Assembly: GCF_003096035.1 (NCBI RefSeq)
Contig: NZ_CP029186.1
Location: 3,206,001-3,270,000 of the forward strand
DNA from: Flavobacterium album
Lineage (GTDB): Bacteria > Bacteroidota > Bacteroidia > Flavobacteriales > Flavobacteriaceae
Length of the DNA stretch: 64,000 nt
Direction of reading: 5' to 3'
Below are positions 17,859 to 28,200 of the stretch, in pieces. The position numbers were made by a program, and so were the translations under genes. Position 1 is the first letter of the stretch; the number at the start of each line of letters is the position of its first letter. A model generated the notes under the pieces. That model was not told the origin of the DNA. It saw only the letters and a list, made by a program, of their open reading frames with translations, and did not search any database.

Positions 17859-18230
17859 ATGCACCACCAGAACCCTTTTGTGACCTACAGTATCGAGAAT
17901 GGCGTGCTCCACCTGTCCTGCAAGGCAGGGGTCCACATCTCGATTTCCGATGCACACCGCATAGTGGCCGACCGGCTGATGGTTCAGGGCGAGAGGGAAT
18001 ATCCCGCCGTCTGCGTCCTTGAAGGCATCCTGCAGGTCGACCATACCGCCCTCGAATTCTTTGCCAGGGAGGGCATGGTGCTTATCACTGCCCTTGCCTT
18101 CATCACCAACGAAAAGAGGCACCTTGATTACCTGGTCGGGTACTTCCTGAAGATTGGCCTGCCCGGGATCCCGTCCGGGGTTTTCGCACAGCTCGAACAG
18201 GGCCTGGAATTCCTGAACAAGCACCAGTAA
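17859..18230 (+). CDS. Small hypothetical protein, possibly STAS/SpoIIAA-like
   Basis: A 123-residue soluble protein of alternating strands and helices without catalytic motifs. The pattern (strand, DAHRIVADRL helix, AVCVLEG strand, ALEFFAREG helix, ALAFITNEK strand) resembles the SpoIIAA/STAS-like fold seen in small Bacteroidetes proteins; this is a fold guess. An in-frame Met at 17838 overlaps the promoter, so the ATG at 17859 is preferred. It is followed after ten bases by an AraC-type regulator and shares its GC-rich composition, so the two probably form an operon belonging to the ICE backbone. Confidence 0.6.
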   Translation: MHHQNPFVTYSIENGVLHLSCKAGVHISISDAHRIVADRLMVQGEREYPAVCVLEGILQVDHTALEFFAREGMVLITALAFITNEKRHLDYLVGYFLKIGLPGIPSGVFAQLEQGLEFLNKHQ

Positions 18231-18240
18231 ATTGCGAGCC

Positions 18241-19143
18241 ATGCACCGTGAAAAGAACATAAGAAGGCTGCAGGCGGCCTGTGAGATGATCCTGGAAATG
18301 GCCGCAGGAAATTACAGCTTCCGCGTGGACCGGTCTGGAGAGGACGATATCCTGGAAGTCCTGCTGGCCCTTCTGAATCTCATGGCAGAGCACAACAAAG
18401 AGGCCCTTTTCCACAGGGGCTATGTCAACCCGCACAAATCATACAATTACATCCGGCAGGAGGCCATCATCCTGGACAGGCACGGCACCATTCTTGGTCA
18501 TACCCCTGCCCTTGTCCACATGCTGGGAGACGATGAACTTGTCGGCCTGCCCATTCGCCGACTTATTGAAATACGCAGCCTTGCACATTGGGACCGGGCC
18601 TTCGCCGAAATAATAGAGGGGCATCTCGAACATGCGGCTGTCCCTGTCGAATTCTCTGTTCCCGGTGAACTGGTCTTTGCCCCCCTGTGCGTCGTTTCCA
18701 GACTGGCACATTCCGGCAATTTCCTGCTTGGCTTTATCATGCCGGAAACCTTGCCTTTGGAAAACCCTGGACAATTTCCTGGGGAGGGTCCTGTGAGTGA
18801 CAGCGATGCACGCGAGGCTGAGCTCATGCAGAAGGTATACGACTTTGTCCTCATGCACCATGAAGGGCCGTTTCCCAAAATAAGGGTGCTCGCCCGGATG
18901 TTCGCCACCAATGAGTTCAAGCTCAAGACCGGCTTCCAGCATCACTTCAGGACCTCGATCTACCAGCTCTACAACGAACAGCGGCTCAAGAAAGCCTTTC
19001 TGCTGATCCGTTACAGCAAGAAGGCCCTTAAGGACATTGCCTATACGGTCGGTTTCACCACCTACAGCAATTTCTCCAGGGCCTTCAAGATCAAGTTCGG
19101 ATGCGGTCCCGGGGAGATCCCAAGGCCCAGGTTCGGCCAATGA
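18241..19143 (+). CDS. PAS-AraC family transcriptional regulator
   Basis: A 300-residue regulator. Residues about 60-125 look like a PAS sensor (IILDRHGTILGHTPALVHML). The C-terminal 100 residues carry an AraC double helix-turn-helix (ALKDIAYTVGFTTYSNFSRAFK). The ATG at 18241 is chosen; a TTG three codons earlier is possible. The ligand is unknown. It may control the MauE-like operon starting 90 bases downstream, but its composition suggests it belongs with the preceding backbone gene. Confidence 0.82.
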   Translation: MHREKNIRRLQAACEMILEMAAGNYSFRVDRSGEDDILEVLLALLNLMAEHNKEALFHRGYVNPHKSYNYIRQEAIILDRHGTILGHTPALVHMLGDDELVGLPIRRLIEIRSLAHWDRAFAEIIEGHLEHAAVPVEFSVPGELVFAPLCVVSRLAHSGNFLLGFIMPETLPLENPGQFPGEGPVSDSDAREAELMQKVYDFVLMHHEGPFPKIRVLARMFATNEFKLKTGFQHHFRTSIYQLYNEQRLKKAFLLIRYSKKALKDIAYTVGFTTYSNFSRAFKIKFGCGPGEIPRPRFGQ

Positions 19144-19150
19144 CTACCTT

Positions 19151-19185
19151 TTTGGGTCATTGCATTCCTTATTTAGTATGTTTTG
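19151..19185 (+). promoter_or_regulatory. Candidate promoter of the MauE-like operon
   Basis: TTTG at 19151-19154 and TATGTTTTG at 19177-19185 approximate the Bacteroidetes -33/-7 pair with a 22-base spacer. The -7 box has one extra T, so the match is imperfect. Confidence 0.35.
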
Positions 19186-19232
19186 GTTTTTTCTGTTTTG
19201 GAACTTTACAATGCCAAACTAACCGATCACCT

Positions 19233-19670
19233 ATGAAAACAATATCTTATAGAAAAGTCATCATAGATATCATCTGCTACCTTTACGTGCTACTTTTTAT
19301 CTACGCAGCCGTCAGCAAATTCCTTGATTTTGAAAACTTCAGGGTACAATTGGGCCAGTCACCATTGCTGAGTGCTTTCGCAGCTTGGCTTTCTTGGGCA
19401 GTCCCTGTTTCTGAAATCATTTTCGCCATTCTAGTGCTTATTGAAAGAACACGTACAATAGGTCTGTTCCTTTCCTTTTTCTTGATGATGATGTTTTCTT
19501 CCTACATCTATATCATATTGAATTACAGCGAGTCCATCCCCTGTTCCTGCGGTGGCATACTTGAAAAGATGGGTTGGATAGAGCACCTGTGGTTCAACAT
19601 CGGTTTTGTGGTGCTTGCAGTGATTGGAATCTTGCTTTCAAATAATAAAGACAACAGCCATGAAAACTAA
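19233..19670 (+). CDS. MauE/DoxX-like membrane protein
   Basis: A 145-residue protein with four membrane segments and the motif SIPCSCGGILEKMGW between segments 3 and 4, characteristic of MauE/DoxX-like redox-associated membrane proteins in Bacteroidetes. The two Cys of CSC could take part in thiol-disulfide exchange. Its C-terminus overlaps the next gene by eleven bases. Together with the following genes it forms a plus-strand operon that encodes a small Cys-containing exported peptide, so a role in disulfide handling of that peptide is a reasonable inference. Confidence 0.75.
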   Translation: MKTISYRKVIIDIICYLYVLLFIYAAVSKFLDFENFRVQLGQSPLLSAFAAWLSWAVPVSEIIFAILVLIERTRTIGLFLSFFLMMMFSSYIYIILNYSESIPCSCGGILEKMGWIEHLWFNIGFVVLAVIGILLSNNKDNSHEN

Positions 19671-20742
19671 AATTATAACTCTTGTAGCCGGCGCATTGCT
19701 AAGTATAGCAGTCGTGATTGTGCTTTTTCAAATTTCAGTCAAGATTACAAGGCACCACAATTCCTTTATCAGGAATTTCCCAAAAGCCGCTTACAAGACC
19801 AAAGAGGTCGATTTAGGGTATAACAGTTTCTACTTCGCTGGACATGATCAAGACAAGGTATACCTCGGTAACGTATCTACGCCTACACAGGTATACACCG
19901 TAAAGAATAATACCCTTTTCAAAGAAGACAAACTGATCGAACTTGATAAAGTGGAGCGGCCTTTTAACGCTTTCCAGGTGCGTGTCAGCCCGCCTTACTT
20001 CTACGCCTATGATGGCACTGTTTCTTGCATATATTCAGGAAGGGTTGCCGACTGGAAAGCACGGCTAAGGTGGATCGGTAATAATTTTATCGACCAGGCA
20101 GTCTTTATTGATTCGCAAAGAGTCGCATTTCGTGAGCAGAGTAAAGCAGGAACAAAAATTGGAACCATCGACCTTTCTAAAAATGGAATCATTAAATACG
20201 GCAACGATATATTGCAGAAACAGTCCGATGGCATATTTGATGTCGATGGTAAATTGCTGTTCGATAGTTCACAAAAAAAGATAGTCTACCTGTATACTTA
20301 TCGAAATCAATATACGGTTGCAGATAGCCGGTTGCAAATCGCCTTTCGAGGCACTACCATCGACACAATTTCACAGGCGCAGATTTCCGTGGCAGTGCTG
20401 AAAGATAGGGAACAGCAAAAGATGTCGCGGCCTCCACTGAAAGTCAACAGGGCCGCACTGGCTTACGGAAACCTTTTGTTTGTCAATTCTGGTATACTGG
20501 GCCGTTACGAGCCTGAAGAAATGTGGGACATTGCCAGTATCATAGATATCTATAATCTCACCGATCAATCCTATGTAGCGAGCATGTACGTCCATGATGT
20601 GCATAGGAAAAAGATGCGAAGTTTTATGATTTCAGGAGATCAACTGTATGCGCTTGTCGGTGATGCAATGGTGACCTACAAGCTCAGTACGATCATAACC
20701 TCAAGGTATAACTTAAGTAACGAAAAATCTACCGGCCGGTAG
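19660..20742 (+). CDS. Membrane-anchored exported hypothetical protein of MauE locus
   Basis: A 360-residue protein with an N-terminal hydrophobic segment (residues about 5-23) and a long soluble part rich in beta strands, with repeated motifs such as KVYLGNVSTPTQVYTVKNN that suggest a propeller-like extracytoplasmic domain. I do not recognise a named family beyond its habit of accompanying MauE-like genes. The ATG at 19660 overlaps the mauE-like gene; an in-frame upstream Met at 19624 lies within that gene and is rejected. Confidence 0.6.
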   Translation: MKTKIITLVAGALLSIAVVIVLFQISVKITRHHNSFIRNFPKAAYKTKEVDLGYNSFYFAGHDQDKVYLGNVSTPTQVYTVKNNTLFKEDKLIELDKVERPFNAFQVRVSPPYFYAYDGTVSCIYSGRVADWKARLRWIGNNFIDQAVFIDSQRVAFREQSKAGTKIGTIDLSKNGIIKYGNDILQKQSDGIFDVDGKLLFDSSQKKIVYLYTYRNQYTVADSRLQIAFRGTTIDTISQAQISVAVLKDREQQKMSRPPLKVNRAALAYGNLLFVNSGILGRYEPEEMWDIASIIDIYNLTDQSYVASMYVHDVHRKKMRSFMISGDQLYALVGDAMVTYKLSTIITSRYNLSNEKSTGR

Positions 20743-20797
20743 CAGGAGAAGGTCGAAAACCTGTAACAGAGTAGACCGCCATTAAATACTTTACATT

Positions 20798-21076
20798 ATG
20801 AATAAAAAAATGTTCAGCATCGTACTGCCAGCGGCAGTCCTTGCAATCGGAGTTTTAAGTGCCTTTGGCACACAGGCGAAATCATCTGATAAGGGTGCGC
20901 TTGCAAATGAGCCAGGTTGGTACCATACCTCGCCAAATGAGCTTTGCAAATCTGAAACGGATTGTAACATTGTCCAGGGCGATGTCTGCACCGTCAACAT
21001 GATTCCGGGCGCACAGCAACTGTATCGCAGAACTGCTTTAAGAAGTTGTGAATTCCCATTGTACAGACCGCAATAA
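20798..21076 (+). CDS. Small exported peptide precursor, DUF6520-like
   Basis: A 92-residue protein with a classic signal peptide (MNKKMFSIVLPAAVLAIGVL, cleavage near Thr-Gln-Ala) and a mature part of about 65 residues with four Cys (CKSETDC, VCTV, SCEF). It resembles the DUF6520 group of small Bacteroidetes peptides usually found next to MauE-like proteins. Function is unknown; the Cys spacing suggests two disulfides. It ends just before a strong bidirectional terminator. Confidence 0.65.
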   Translation: MNKKMFSIVLPAAVLAIGVLSAFGTQAKSSDKGALANEPGWYHTSPNELCKSETDCNIVQGDVCTVNMIPGAQQLYRRTALRSCEFPLYRPQ

Positions 21077-21093
21077 TCATTGTGGTAAAAAAC

Positions 21094-21121
21094 AATGCAG
21101 TCCACCACGGTGGACTGCATT
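21094..21121. terminator. Bidirectional hairpin terminator
   Basis: A perfect 13-bp inverted repeat (21094-21106 with 21109-21121) lies between the convergent peptide gene and S9 peptidase gene. A-rich and T-rich flanks allow termination in both directions. Confidence 0.8.
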
Positions 21122-21128
21122 GCCATTT

Positions 21129-23777
21129 CTAGTGGCCGTTGCCGGTATAGTCGGATTGCATCCACGGACGTATGGGGCCGTCTTTCAGATGGAATGCAAA
21201 CCATTCCTCTATTTTCTGCCGAAGATCCTGCTGGTTTTTTGGATTGCTCAATACGTGCTTTTCATCAGGATAAATCAGCAACACCCCCTGCTTCCTTAAC
21301 CTCCGCAATGCCATATAGAGCTTGATGCTGTTTTCAGCATCTACATGGCGGTCATCCGCCCCTGTCCATATCAGCATGGGCACGCTTACTCCTTCCAGCA
21401 GAAAGACTGGCGAATTTCTGTAGTACCGTTCCCGATCCTCATACAGCGATTTTCCCATCCGCATCTGTCCCGATTCATACATCCAATAATCGTCTGAATT
21501 ATAGTCCCAGGCAACGTGCAGAAAATTGGTGGCAAGGTCAATAATCCCGGAACCCGAAACGATGGTTCGAAAGGGATGTTTCTGGGTAGCAATAAAATTC
21601 GCCTCAAATCCGCCATACGAATGTCCGATAAGCCCCATACGCTCCTTATCAATACTTCCAATTTCCAATACTTTTTCGATGGCTGCATTTAAGCAGGCCA
21701 TTGCCGCATTACCCGTATCTCCAACCGCTGGAACAATGGTAGGCAGAAACACAAAATAATCCTGCAGCATGTAATGGGTGGCATTAAATCCTATGGAGGC
21801 CGGCAAATGCGGGATAGTATACACGTGCAATTCCTTTTCCTGGCTTTCATAGATATCCACCACCATCGGATACTTTCTATCGGGACTGTAATTGGCAGGA
21901 TAAATCAGGACACCGCTCATAGACTTGCCCATGGCGCGGTAGGTTATCAGTTCCGACCTGCCCCAATAATAGGCTTCCTGCTGTCTGTTGCTCGTAGCAA
22001 CTACCGCCTGCTTTTGACTTCCTAACTTCCCCGTTACCAATTGCGGCGAAAGGTCAAAGTCCTGCTCCATAAAGAGGAAGTGTTTACCGCCTTGAGCAAT
22101 TAAAAAGTTATCTATTCTCCGGTCCTTGTAAACCAGTGGCTTTTCCTTGTGCCCCGGCATTAATTCAAAAATTCCTGTATTGCCATCCTTTTCATTATAC
22201 GCCGTAAGGTATTGCGGTTTGGTCAGATCATACTGTGCGCTCACCCTTCCGTCATAGCTGGGTTTGGAATGCTTTGCTGCCGACTGTTTGGCAAAGCGGA
22301 AAACGGTATTTGTTTCCTTACCGTGCGTCAACCTTACCGCCCTGCTCCCATCCGGTGCAGCTTTCCAGATGTCGTAGGCATCATAAAGCAGTACGGCGCT
22401 ATCGTCGAGATCCCAGCCTGCGATTCCAAAATAGAAACTGTCATCTGATCCGCTTTCCGCATCATTAACTCTGGCAGATGCCCGTACCGGCAAGACAAGG
22501 TTGTGATGCGTCGCCTTCCTTATGTTGTAATTCCACCAAGTCCCATTGCGGAAGTACGTTACATATTTTCCACCCGGCGACACAAACAGGTAGGATTGAT
22601 TGCCTGAGAATTGTTCTAAAAATAAATGCTGCGCTCCATCGGCAAGATCTGTAATAACATAATCGCGGTCACTGAACTGTTTGAATTGTGGCGCATAAGC
22701 TAAAGGATCAGATGTGATGGCATGGCGCTGGTCGCCACTCAGAAGCAAATGCGGCATCCTGTTGTCGGTCAGCTGGCGGCACTCTCCTGTATCCGGGAAC
22801 CAAACGGCAACCTTGCTATAGCCCTGCCAGCCATCCGTAGCCATTTTTGCAGGATACACGTCCTTATCGGTGGTGTTCCAGACCTGAACTGACTTCGCAT
22901 CCTTATCTGGGCTGTGGAGTGTATCGTCCATGTAGAAAAATATGCGTTGCCCATCTTCAGAGATCGTCAGCGAAGTTCCTACTGCCATTGCCTTCGGAAG
23001 ATGTACACTGTTCGCCATGACAAAACGATGCATTTTCTGTTTCGCCAAGCTGTAATAGCAGACGGCACCTCTGTCGAAATCGGTGCCGTCAGGATTTTTA
23101 AGGAACGCTACACCCTGGCCTTTTTCCTGCCATTCCAGAAAATGCAGCAACTCTCTTGATTTCTCTAAGGTCGTTTGGGTGCCGTCACCAATACGTATTA
23201 ATTGTACCGAATGGGTATCCTCCAGTTCCGTGATGCAGGCAATAAGAGTCTTTGCGGGATTTAGTTTCCACTGCCTTACATGGGGTATTCGAAATTTCAC
23301 TTTTCCTTGATTGTCAATGAATTTAAGCACCCCGCTTCTACCCGTACTTCTTGTAATGATCGTTGTTCCCGAAATAGCAAAATCCTCCACATCGGGTGTG
23401 TTTTCTGCACTGCCATTTTGTAAATTTATGCCGTGGAGTACATTGCCTGGCAACAGGCAGACGAATTTCGTTTCCCCTATAAAGGCAGATTTTGTCCCGT
23501 TCGGTAGGATAAAGGTCCTCTTGGTGCGGGTATGGGTTACAAACAGGGTATCGCTTCCAGTTTTATAGTGGTGCAGGTAGCTGATCCAGTTACCATGCTC
23601 TGAAAACTTGTCCATAAACAATTGGTGCCATAGGGCATATTGGTCTTGAGTCAGTGCCTTCTTTTGTTTAGCTTGCCCCATTGCGGGGCAGCTGACTAGA
23701 CAAACTAAAATAAAGAAAATGACTGACCTGATCTTTCGGACCGGACAATGCATTACATGTTGAACTGCCGCTTCCAT
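21129..23777 (-). CDS. S9-family prolyl oligopeptidase, exported
   Basis: An 882-residue serine peptidase with a signal peptide (core VIFFILVCLV, cleavage near Gly-Gln-Ala). The N-terminal two thirds form a beta-propeller-like region; the C-terminal alpha/beta-hydrolase domain has the nucleophile motif GHSYGGF near residue 715, Asp in WTGADDRHVD near 810 and His in YPDEKHVL near 840. The chosen start overlaps the SusD stop as TGATG, implying coupling; a Met eight residues later (23753) gives a tighter signal peptide. It probably trims peptides in the periplasm for, or after, transport by the SusC/SusD pair. Confidence 0.88.
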   Translation of the reverse strand: MEAAVQHVMHCPVRKIRSVIFFILVCLVSCPAMGQAKQKKALTQDQYALWHQLFMDKFSEHGNWISYLHHYKTGSDTLFVTHTRTKRTFILPNGTKSAFIGETKFVCLLPGNVLHGINLQNGSAENTPDVEDFAISGTTIITRSTGRSGVLKFIDNQGKVKFRIPHVRQWKLNPAKTLIACITELEDTHSVQLIRIGDGTQTTLEKSRELLHFLEWQEKGQGVAFLKNPDGTDFDRGAVCYYSLAKQKMHRFVMANSVHLPKAMAVGTSLTISEDGQRIFFYMDDTLHSPDKDAKSVQVWNTTDKDVYPAKMATDGWQGYSKVAVWFPDTGECRQLTDNRMPHLLLSGDQRHAITSDPLAYAPQFKQFSDRDYVITDLADGAQHLFLEQFSGNQSYLFVSPGGKYVTYFRNGTWWNYNIRKATHHNLVLPVRASARVNDAESGSDDSFYFGIAGWDLDDSAVLLYDAYDIWKAAPDGSRAVRLTHGKETNTVFRFAKQSAAKHSKPSYDGRVSAQYDLTKPQYLTAYNEKDGNTGIFELMPGHKEKPLVYKDRRIDNFLIAQGGKHFLFMEQDFDLSPQLVTGKLGSQKQAVVATSNRQQEAYYWGRSELITYRAMGKSMSGVLIYPANYSPDRKYPMVVDIYESQEKELHVYTIPHLPASIGFNATHYMLQDYFVFLPTIVPAVGDTGNAAMACLNAAIEKVLEIGSIDKERMGLIGHSYGGFEANFIATQKHPFRTIVSGSGIIDLATNFLHVAWDYNSDDYWMYESGQMRMGKSLYEDRERYYRNSPVFLLEGVSVPMLIWTGADDRHVDAENSIKLYMALRRLRKQGVLLIYPDEKHVLSNPKNQQDLRQKIEEWFAFHLKDGPIRPWMQSDYTGNGH

Positions 23778-25186
23778 CAGTACCCCGTATTTTGTGGGTT
23801 CAGGTTCGGATTCAGCAGCAGTTCGGCTTCCGGGAGAGGCAGCAGCTGATCGGTCGCTTCCCATCCTGTTTTTGAATCCAATACGGCATCGAGCCTCGCG
23901 GTTCGCTTCAGGTCAAAAAAGCGGTGTCCTTCCGTGAAAAGTTCTACCCTTCGCTCCTTCTCTATCGCCGCCAGGATTTCGTCCTGCGTTGTTGCGGCAG
24001 TGTTCCCTAGGCCGGCAGTAGTCCGTATCAGGTCCAGATCTTCCTTGGCATTGGTCAGTTCACCTTGCCTTGCCCTCGCTTCTGCACGGATAAGGTACAA
24101 TTCTGCGGTACGGAACATGATGGAATATTCTACCGACGAGCCTGTATTGTCGATTGCCTGGTACTTGTAGGCATGATACCAGGTTTCGGCGCCGTCCGTC
24201 ACGGCTCGTATCCATTTTGTCCTGCGGTTGTCTCCTGCTTCAAAGGCATCCACTAGGTTCACCGCAAGCGACGACACAGGTGGCGGGCCTTCCAGGAATA
24301 TGTGTGCTCCCGCCTCGTTGGTATTCACTCCATCACTTGCCGGCATCAGATGCCAGATGGTCGCCGTGCTCTCTTTCTTGAAAATCAGGTCAAGATCGGT
24401 TTCCCAAGCATATAGGTCGGCATTGTTCAATACTGCCGAAGCCATGTCAGCCGCTGCTGCCCATTGGCCGTTGTACAGATATACCCGTGCCAGCAGGGCC
24501 TCCACGGTTGCCTTATTGGGGCGCACCCTGTCAATGGTGATGTAGTCAGTTGCCAGCAACTCCCTTGCGGCCAGCAGATCTGCCGTCAGATGTTCATATA
24601 CCGTAGGAACCGGCATTCTTGAAACTGTGCTGTTTGCGCGGTAATCCGTCGTTTCGATATAGGGGATCGCACCATAGAGATTGACCAGGTAAAAATGAAG
24701 TAGTGCCCTTGCAAACAATGCCTCTCCCCGCAGCTGGTCTTTCTGCGCCGCCGTGAGTGCCGTTGAATTGGCTACGCCCTCTAAAACTGCATTTGCAGCA
24801 TAGATCTGGCTGTAGCTGGCATTCCACCATCGCTGTATTATGGCATTTGTAGGCAGTACAGTGTTGTCCGGAAAGGAGGTGTCGCTTGGCTGGGATACGC
24901 CATAGAAAGTCATCTCATCGGCATACTCCCCCAGCTTGTAGGTCATGCCGTCAGGATTGCCATTCAAAAGGCCGTTGGTGCGCATTTGGGCATAAATGCT
25001 TACCATGGCGGCTGTTGCGGTGGTATTGTCTTCAAAAACCGCTTCGGATGGCAATTGGGACGATGGCAGGTCAACGTCTACAAAATCATCACAGCCCACA
25101 AGCGTCAATGTGCTTAGAAGGACAAAAAGAAATGATACGGTTAGGGTACGGTTGTCGCAGACCCTAAATTTGAATTTATTTTTCAT
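23777..25186 (-). CDS. susD: SusD/RagB-family outer-membrane lipoprotein
   Basis: A 469-residue surface lipoprotein with a lipobox ending LVGC, followed by DDFVDVDLPSSQLP, and the typical SusD C-terminus (RRVELFTEGHRFFDLKRT, then LLPLPEAELLLNPNL). It captures substrate as the lid of the SusC transporter, whose gene lies 16 bases upstream in the same operon. The downstream partner is a peptidase and no glycoside hydrolase is nearby, so the substrate is more likely peptide than sugar; that is inference. Confidence 0.93.
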   Translation of the reverse strand: MKNKFKFRVCDNRTLTVSFLFVLLSTLTLVGCDDFVDVDLPSSQLPSEAVFEDNTTATAAMVSIYAQMRTNGLLNGNPDGMTYKLGEYADEMTFYGVSQPSDTSFPDNTVLPTNAIIQRWWNASYSQIYAANAVLEGVANSTALTAAQKDQLRGEALFARALLHFYLVNLYGAIPYIETTDYRANSTVSRMPVPTVYEHLTADLLAARELLATDYITIDRVRPNKATVEALLARVYLYNGQWAAAADMASAVLNNADLYAWETDLDLIFKKESTATIWHLMPASDGVNTNEAGAHIFLEGPPPVSSLAVNLVDAFEAGDNRRTKWIRAVTDGAETWYHAYKYQAIDNTGSSVEYSIMFRTAELYLIRAEARARQGELTNAKEDLDLIRTTAGLGNTAATTQDEILAAIEKERRVELFTEGHRFFDLKRTARLDAVLDSKTGWEATDQLLPLPEAELLLNPNLNPQNTGY

Positions 25187-25202
25187 AAGGGGTGTCGTTT
25201 GG

Positions 25203-28200
25203 TTAGAAGGTTAATTGCAATCCTGCTGTAAGAATGCGCAACGGGGGCAGTGAGTTCGATCCTGTAAATTCAGGATCGGCACCTTTGTAGTGGGTGATGG
25301 TGAGCAGGTTCTGCCCTTCGAATACCACCTTGCACCCCATCTGTCCTATCCAGTGCTTTGGAACATCATAGCTCAGCGATATGTTTTTGAGCCTTATAAA
25401 CGAACCGTCGGTAATCACGCCGTCACTGCTCAGGAAGTTGACATAGCCCTGGGTTACCGCGGCAGTAGTCCCGGTTGTAAATTGCTGGTAGGCGGCTGTA
25501 TCTCCTTCCCCCTGCCAGTGGTCGAGCAGGTCGGCCGACTGGTTACCCATCATTCCGGGAATACCCAGCGACGCCGTATTGTATTTTTGCTGCTTCACAA
25601 ACTGGAAAAGGAAATCAAGGTTCCAGTTCTTGTACCGCAGCTGGTTCTGGAAGCCACCGTAAAATTTCGGGTTCAGGTCGGCAACGTGCGTCCGGTCGGA
25701 GCTGTTGATCAAGCCGTCCCCGTTCTTGTCCTCAAACCGGTAAATGCCTGTCTGGGCATCTACACCCAGGTAACGGTATACCTTTCGGATATTCAACGGC
25801 TCCCCCAACACAAACTGGCTGCTGTAGGTAGAAGCTTCCAATCCTGGGAATGACACGAGTTTGTTTCTGGCCACGGTCAGGTTTACATTGGTGGTCCAGG
25901 AGAAGTCCTTTTGCTGCACATTTGCCGTGCGGAGCGTCAATTCAAATCCCTTGTTATCAACGGTAGCATCCAGATTGGCCTGGATCGAGGAGAATCCCGC
26001 AGTACCCGGTAGCGGTACGCCTACGAGCTGGTTGGACGAGCGGTTCTCGAAGGCGGCGATCGTCAGGAAAATGCGGTCCTTAAGGAAGCCCATTTCCAAT
26101 GCCGCTTCAAGCTTTCGGTTGCTTTCCCATGCAAAGTCAGGGTTAAAGAGGCGTGTCGGTTCGAGCCCGATGATACCTTGGTAGTTTTCTCCTGTGGTGG
26201 TATACGTGTCCAGGTACTGATAATTGCCTATCTGGTCGTTGCCGGCTATGCCATAACTCCCGCGCAGCTTGCCGAAACTGACAATGCTGTTTTCAAAAGG
26301 CTTTTCGGAACCAAAAAGCCATGCCGCTCCGACCGCACCAAAATTGGCAAATTGCTTTCCTGGTCCGAAACGGCTTGAGCCATCCCTTCGGGCTGTCAGG
26401 TTCACTATATAGCGCTCGTTCCAGATCACGTTCGCACGCCCAAAGAAGGCCTGGTATTTGTAGACTGCCGTCTCATCAATATCGGTAACCACGGTAGTGG
26501 CGGCCGCCAGATTATAGATCAGGTTATTGCTCGTGAAACCATTGGCGCGCTGTACCAATTGCCGTCCGGTCTGGCTTTGAAAGGTGGCACCGGCAAGCGC
26601 ATCGATCCTCGCTTTTCCAAATTCCGCTTTGTAGTGAAGCTGTGGTTCGGCAATCCAAGATTGCCGTGCGGCGTTGCCGATGGATATTGAGGAAAATTCC
26701 GGCCCTAATCCCCATTCCGGATTGTAGATGGTCGATGGTAAGGTGCTGCTTTCTTCGTGCCGCAGGTCGGTAAACCCAAAGTTCGAGCGCAGTTCTAGAT
26801 TCTCTAATAATTGATAACCAAAAAGCGCATTGGCCACAAGGTCGTAGGTCTTGGCAAGCGACTTTCCTTTCAGGTGGCGCAGCGGATTGCTAAACGTGCC
26901 GTTCTCCCAGTTCAGGTTGCCTTCTTCGTCAAACAATGCAGGGGCATTCGGTGCCAGTGTCCGCGATTCGACAGTGTAGTCCCGCGACGGCTGGTCGTTG
27001 TCCTGGTGCGTATAGCCTGCCGAGAAGTTGGTCCTGAACCTTTTGTCTGCAGATTCATGGTTCAGGTTCATGCGCACGTTCCCTTTCTGGTAGGCAAAGT
27101 CTCCGGGGAATACGGTCGTTTCCTTGGCATAGTTGCCGCTCACCATGAACTGCGTCAGGTCCGATCCCCCCGACACGGCAGCATTAACCTTGGTAAACTG
27201 CGCTGTGCCCCCGGTTAGTTCTCGCTGCCAGTCGGTATGGCGCGTGCGGTCCCACGTTCCGTTCACATCATAGGCATTGGCTGGAAAAGCGGTGATGCCG
27301 TCATTAGCATAAGCTTCCTCGCGCATGGCAAGGTATTGCTCGGTATTCATAAGGTCCATAAAACGGGTAACCTTCCCTGCCCCTTTATTGATATTCAGGG
27401 TAAACCGGGCCTTCCCCGCCTTTCCTTTTTTTGTGGTAATAAGTACTACGCCATTGGCACCACGCGATCCGTAAATGGCGGTCGCATCGGCATCTTTCAA
27501 TACCTCGATGCTTTCAATGTCACCGGGATTGATGTTGTTGAGCGGACTGCTGGGCAATGACATCACGGTATTGGTATAGCCCACGCTGAGTGCTTCGCTC
27601 GAGTACGGCACGCCGTCAATAATATACAAGGGTGCGTTGCCGTCGGCACGCAGGCTGTTCTGTCCCCTGATCTTAATTTCAAACCCGCTGCCTCCTATCC
27701 CTGACGATTGCACGATATCCACCCCCGCCATTCTGCCCTGCATGGTCGCAAGCATGTTGGTCACGGGTTGCTTCTCGATATCTTTTGCAGTGATTTTGGC
27801 AATGCTTCCCGTTCTTTCCTTGTCCTTCACCTTATAGTAGCCGGCATTGATCACCACCTCCTCCAACTGCCTTGAGTCTTCGGACATCGTGACATCAATG
27901 GCAGATGAAGTAATGGGGATTTCCTGTGTGGTGAACCCCATGAAGGAAAAGATGAGCACCTCTCCCATCTCGGCGCTTATGCTGTATTGGCCCTTCTCGT
28001 CTGTAATGGTACCCCTGTTGGTGCCTTTGACAATAATATTGACACCCGCCATCGGCCCCTGGTCGTCAGTGACCGTTCCCGTAATTGTTGACTGGTAGAA
28101 ATCGTCGGTATTGGGCCTGAGGTAGTTGGCATGCATGTGGCTGCACCACAGCAATAGCCCTAAAATAAAGGCAAAGTAGCCCCTGTTCAATGAAATTATT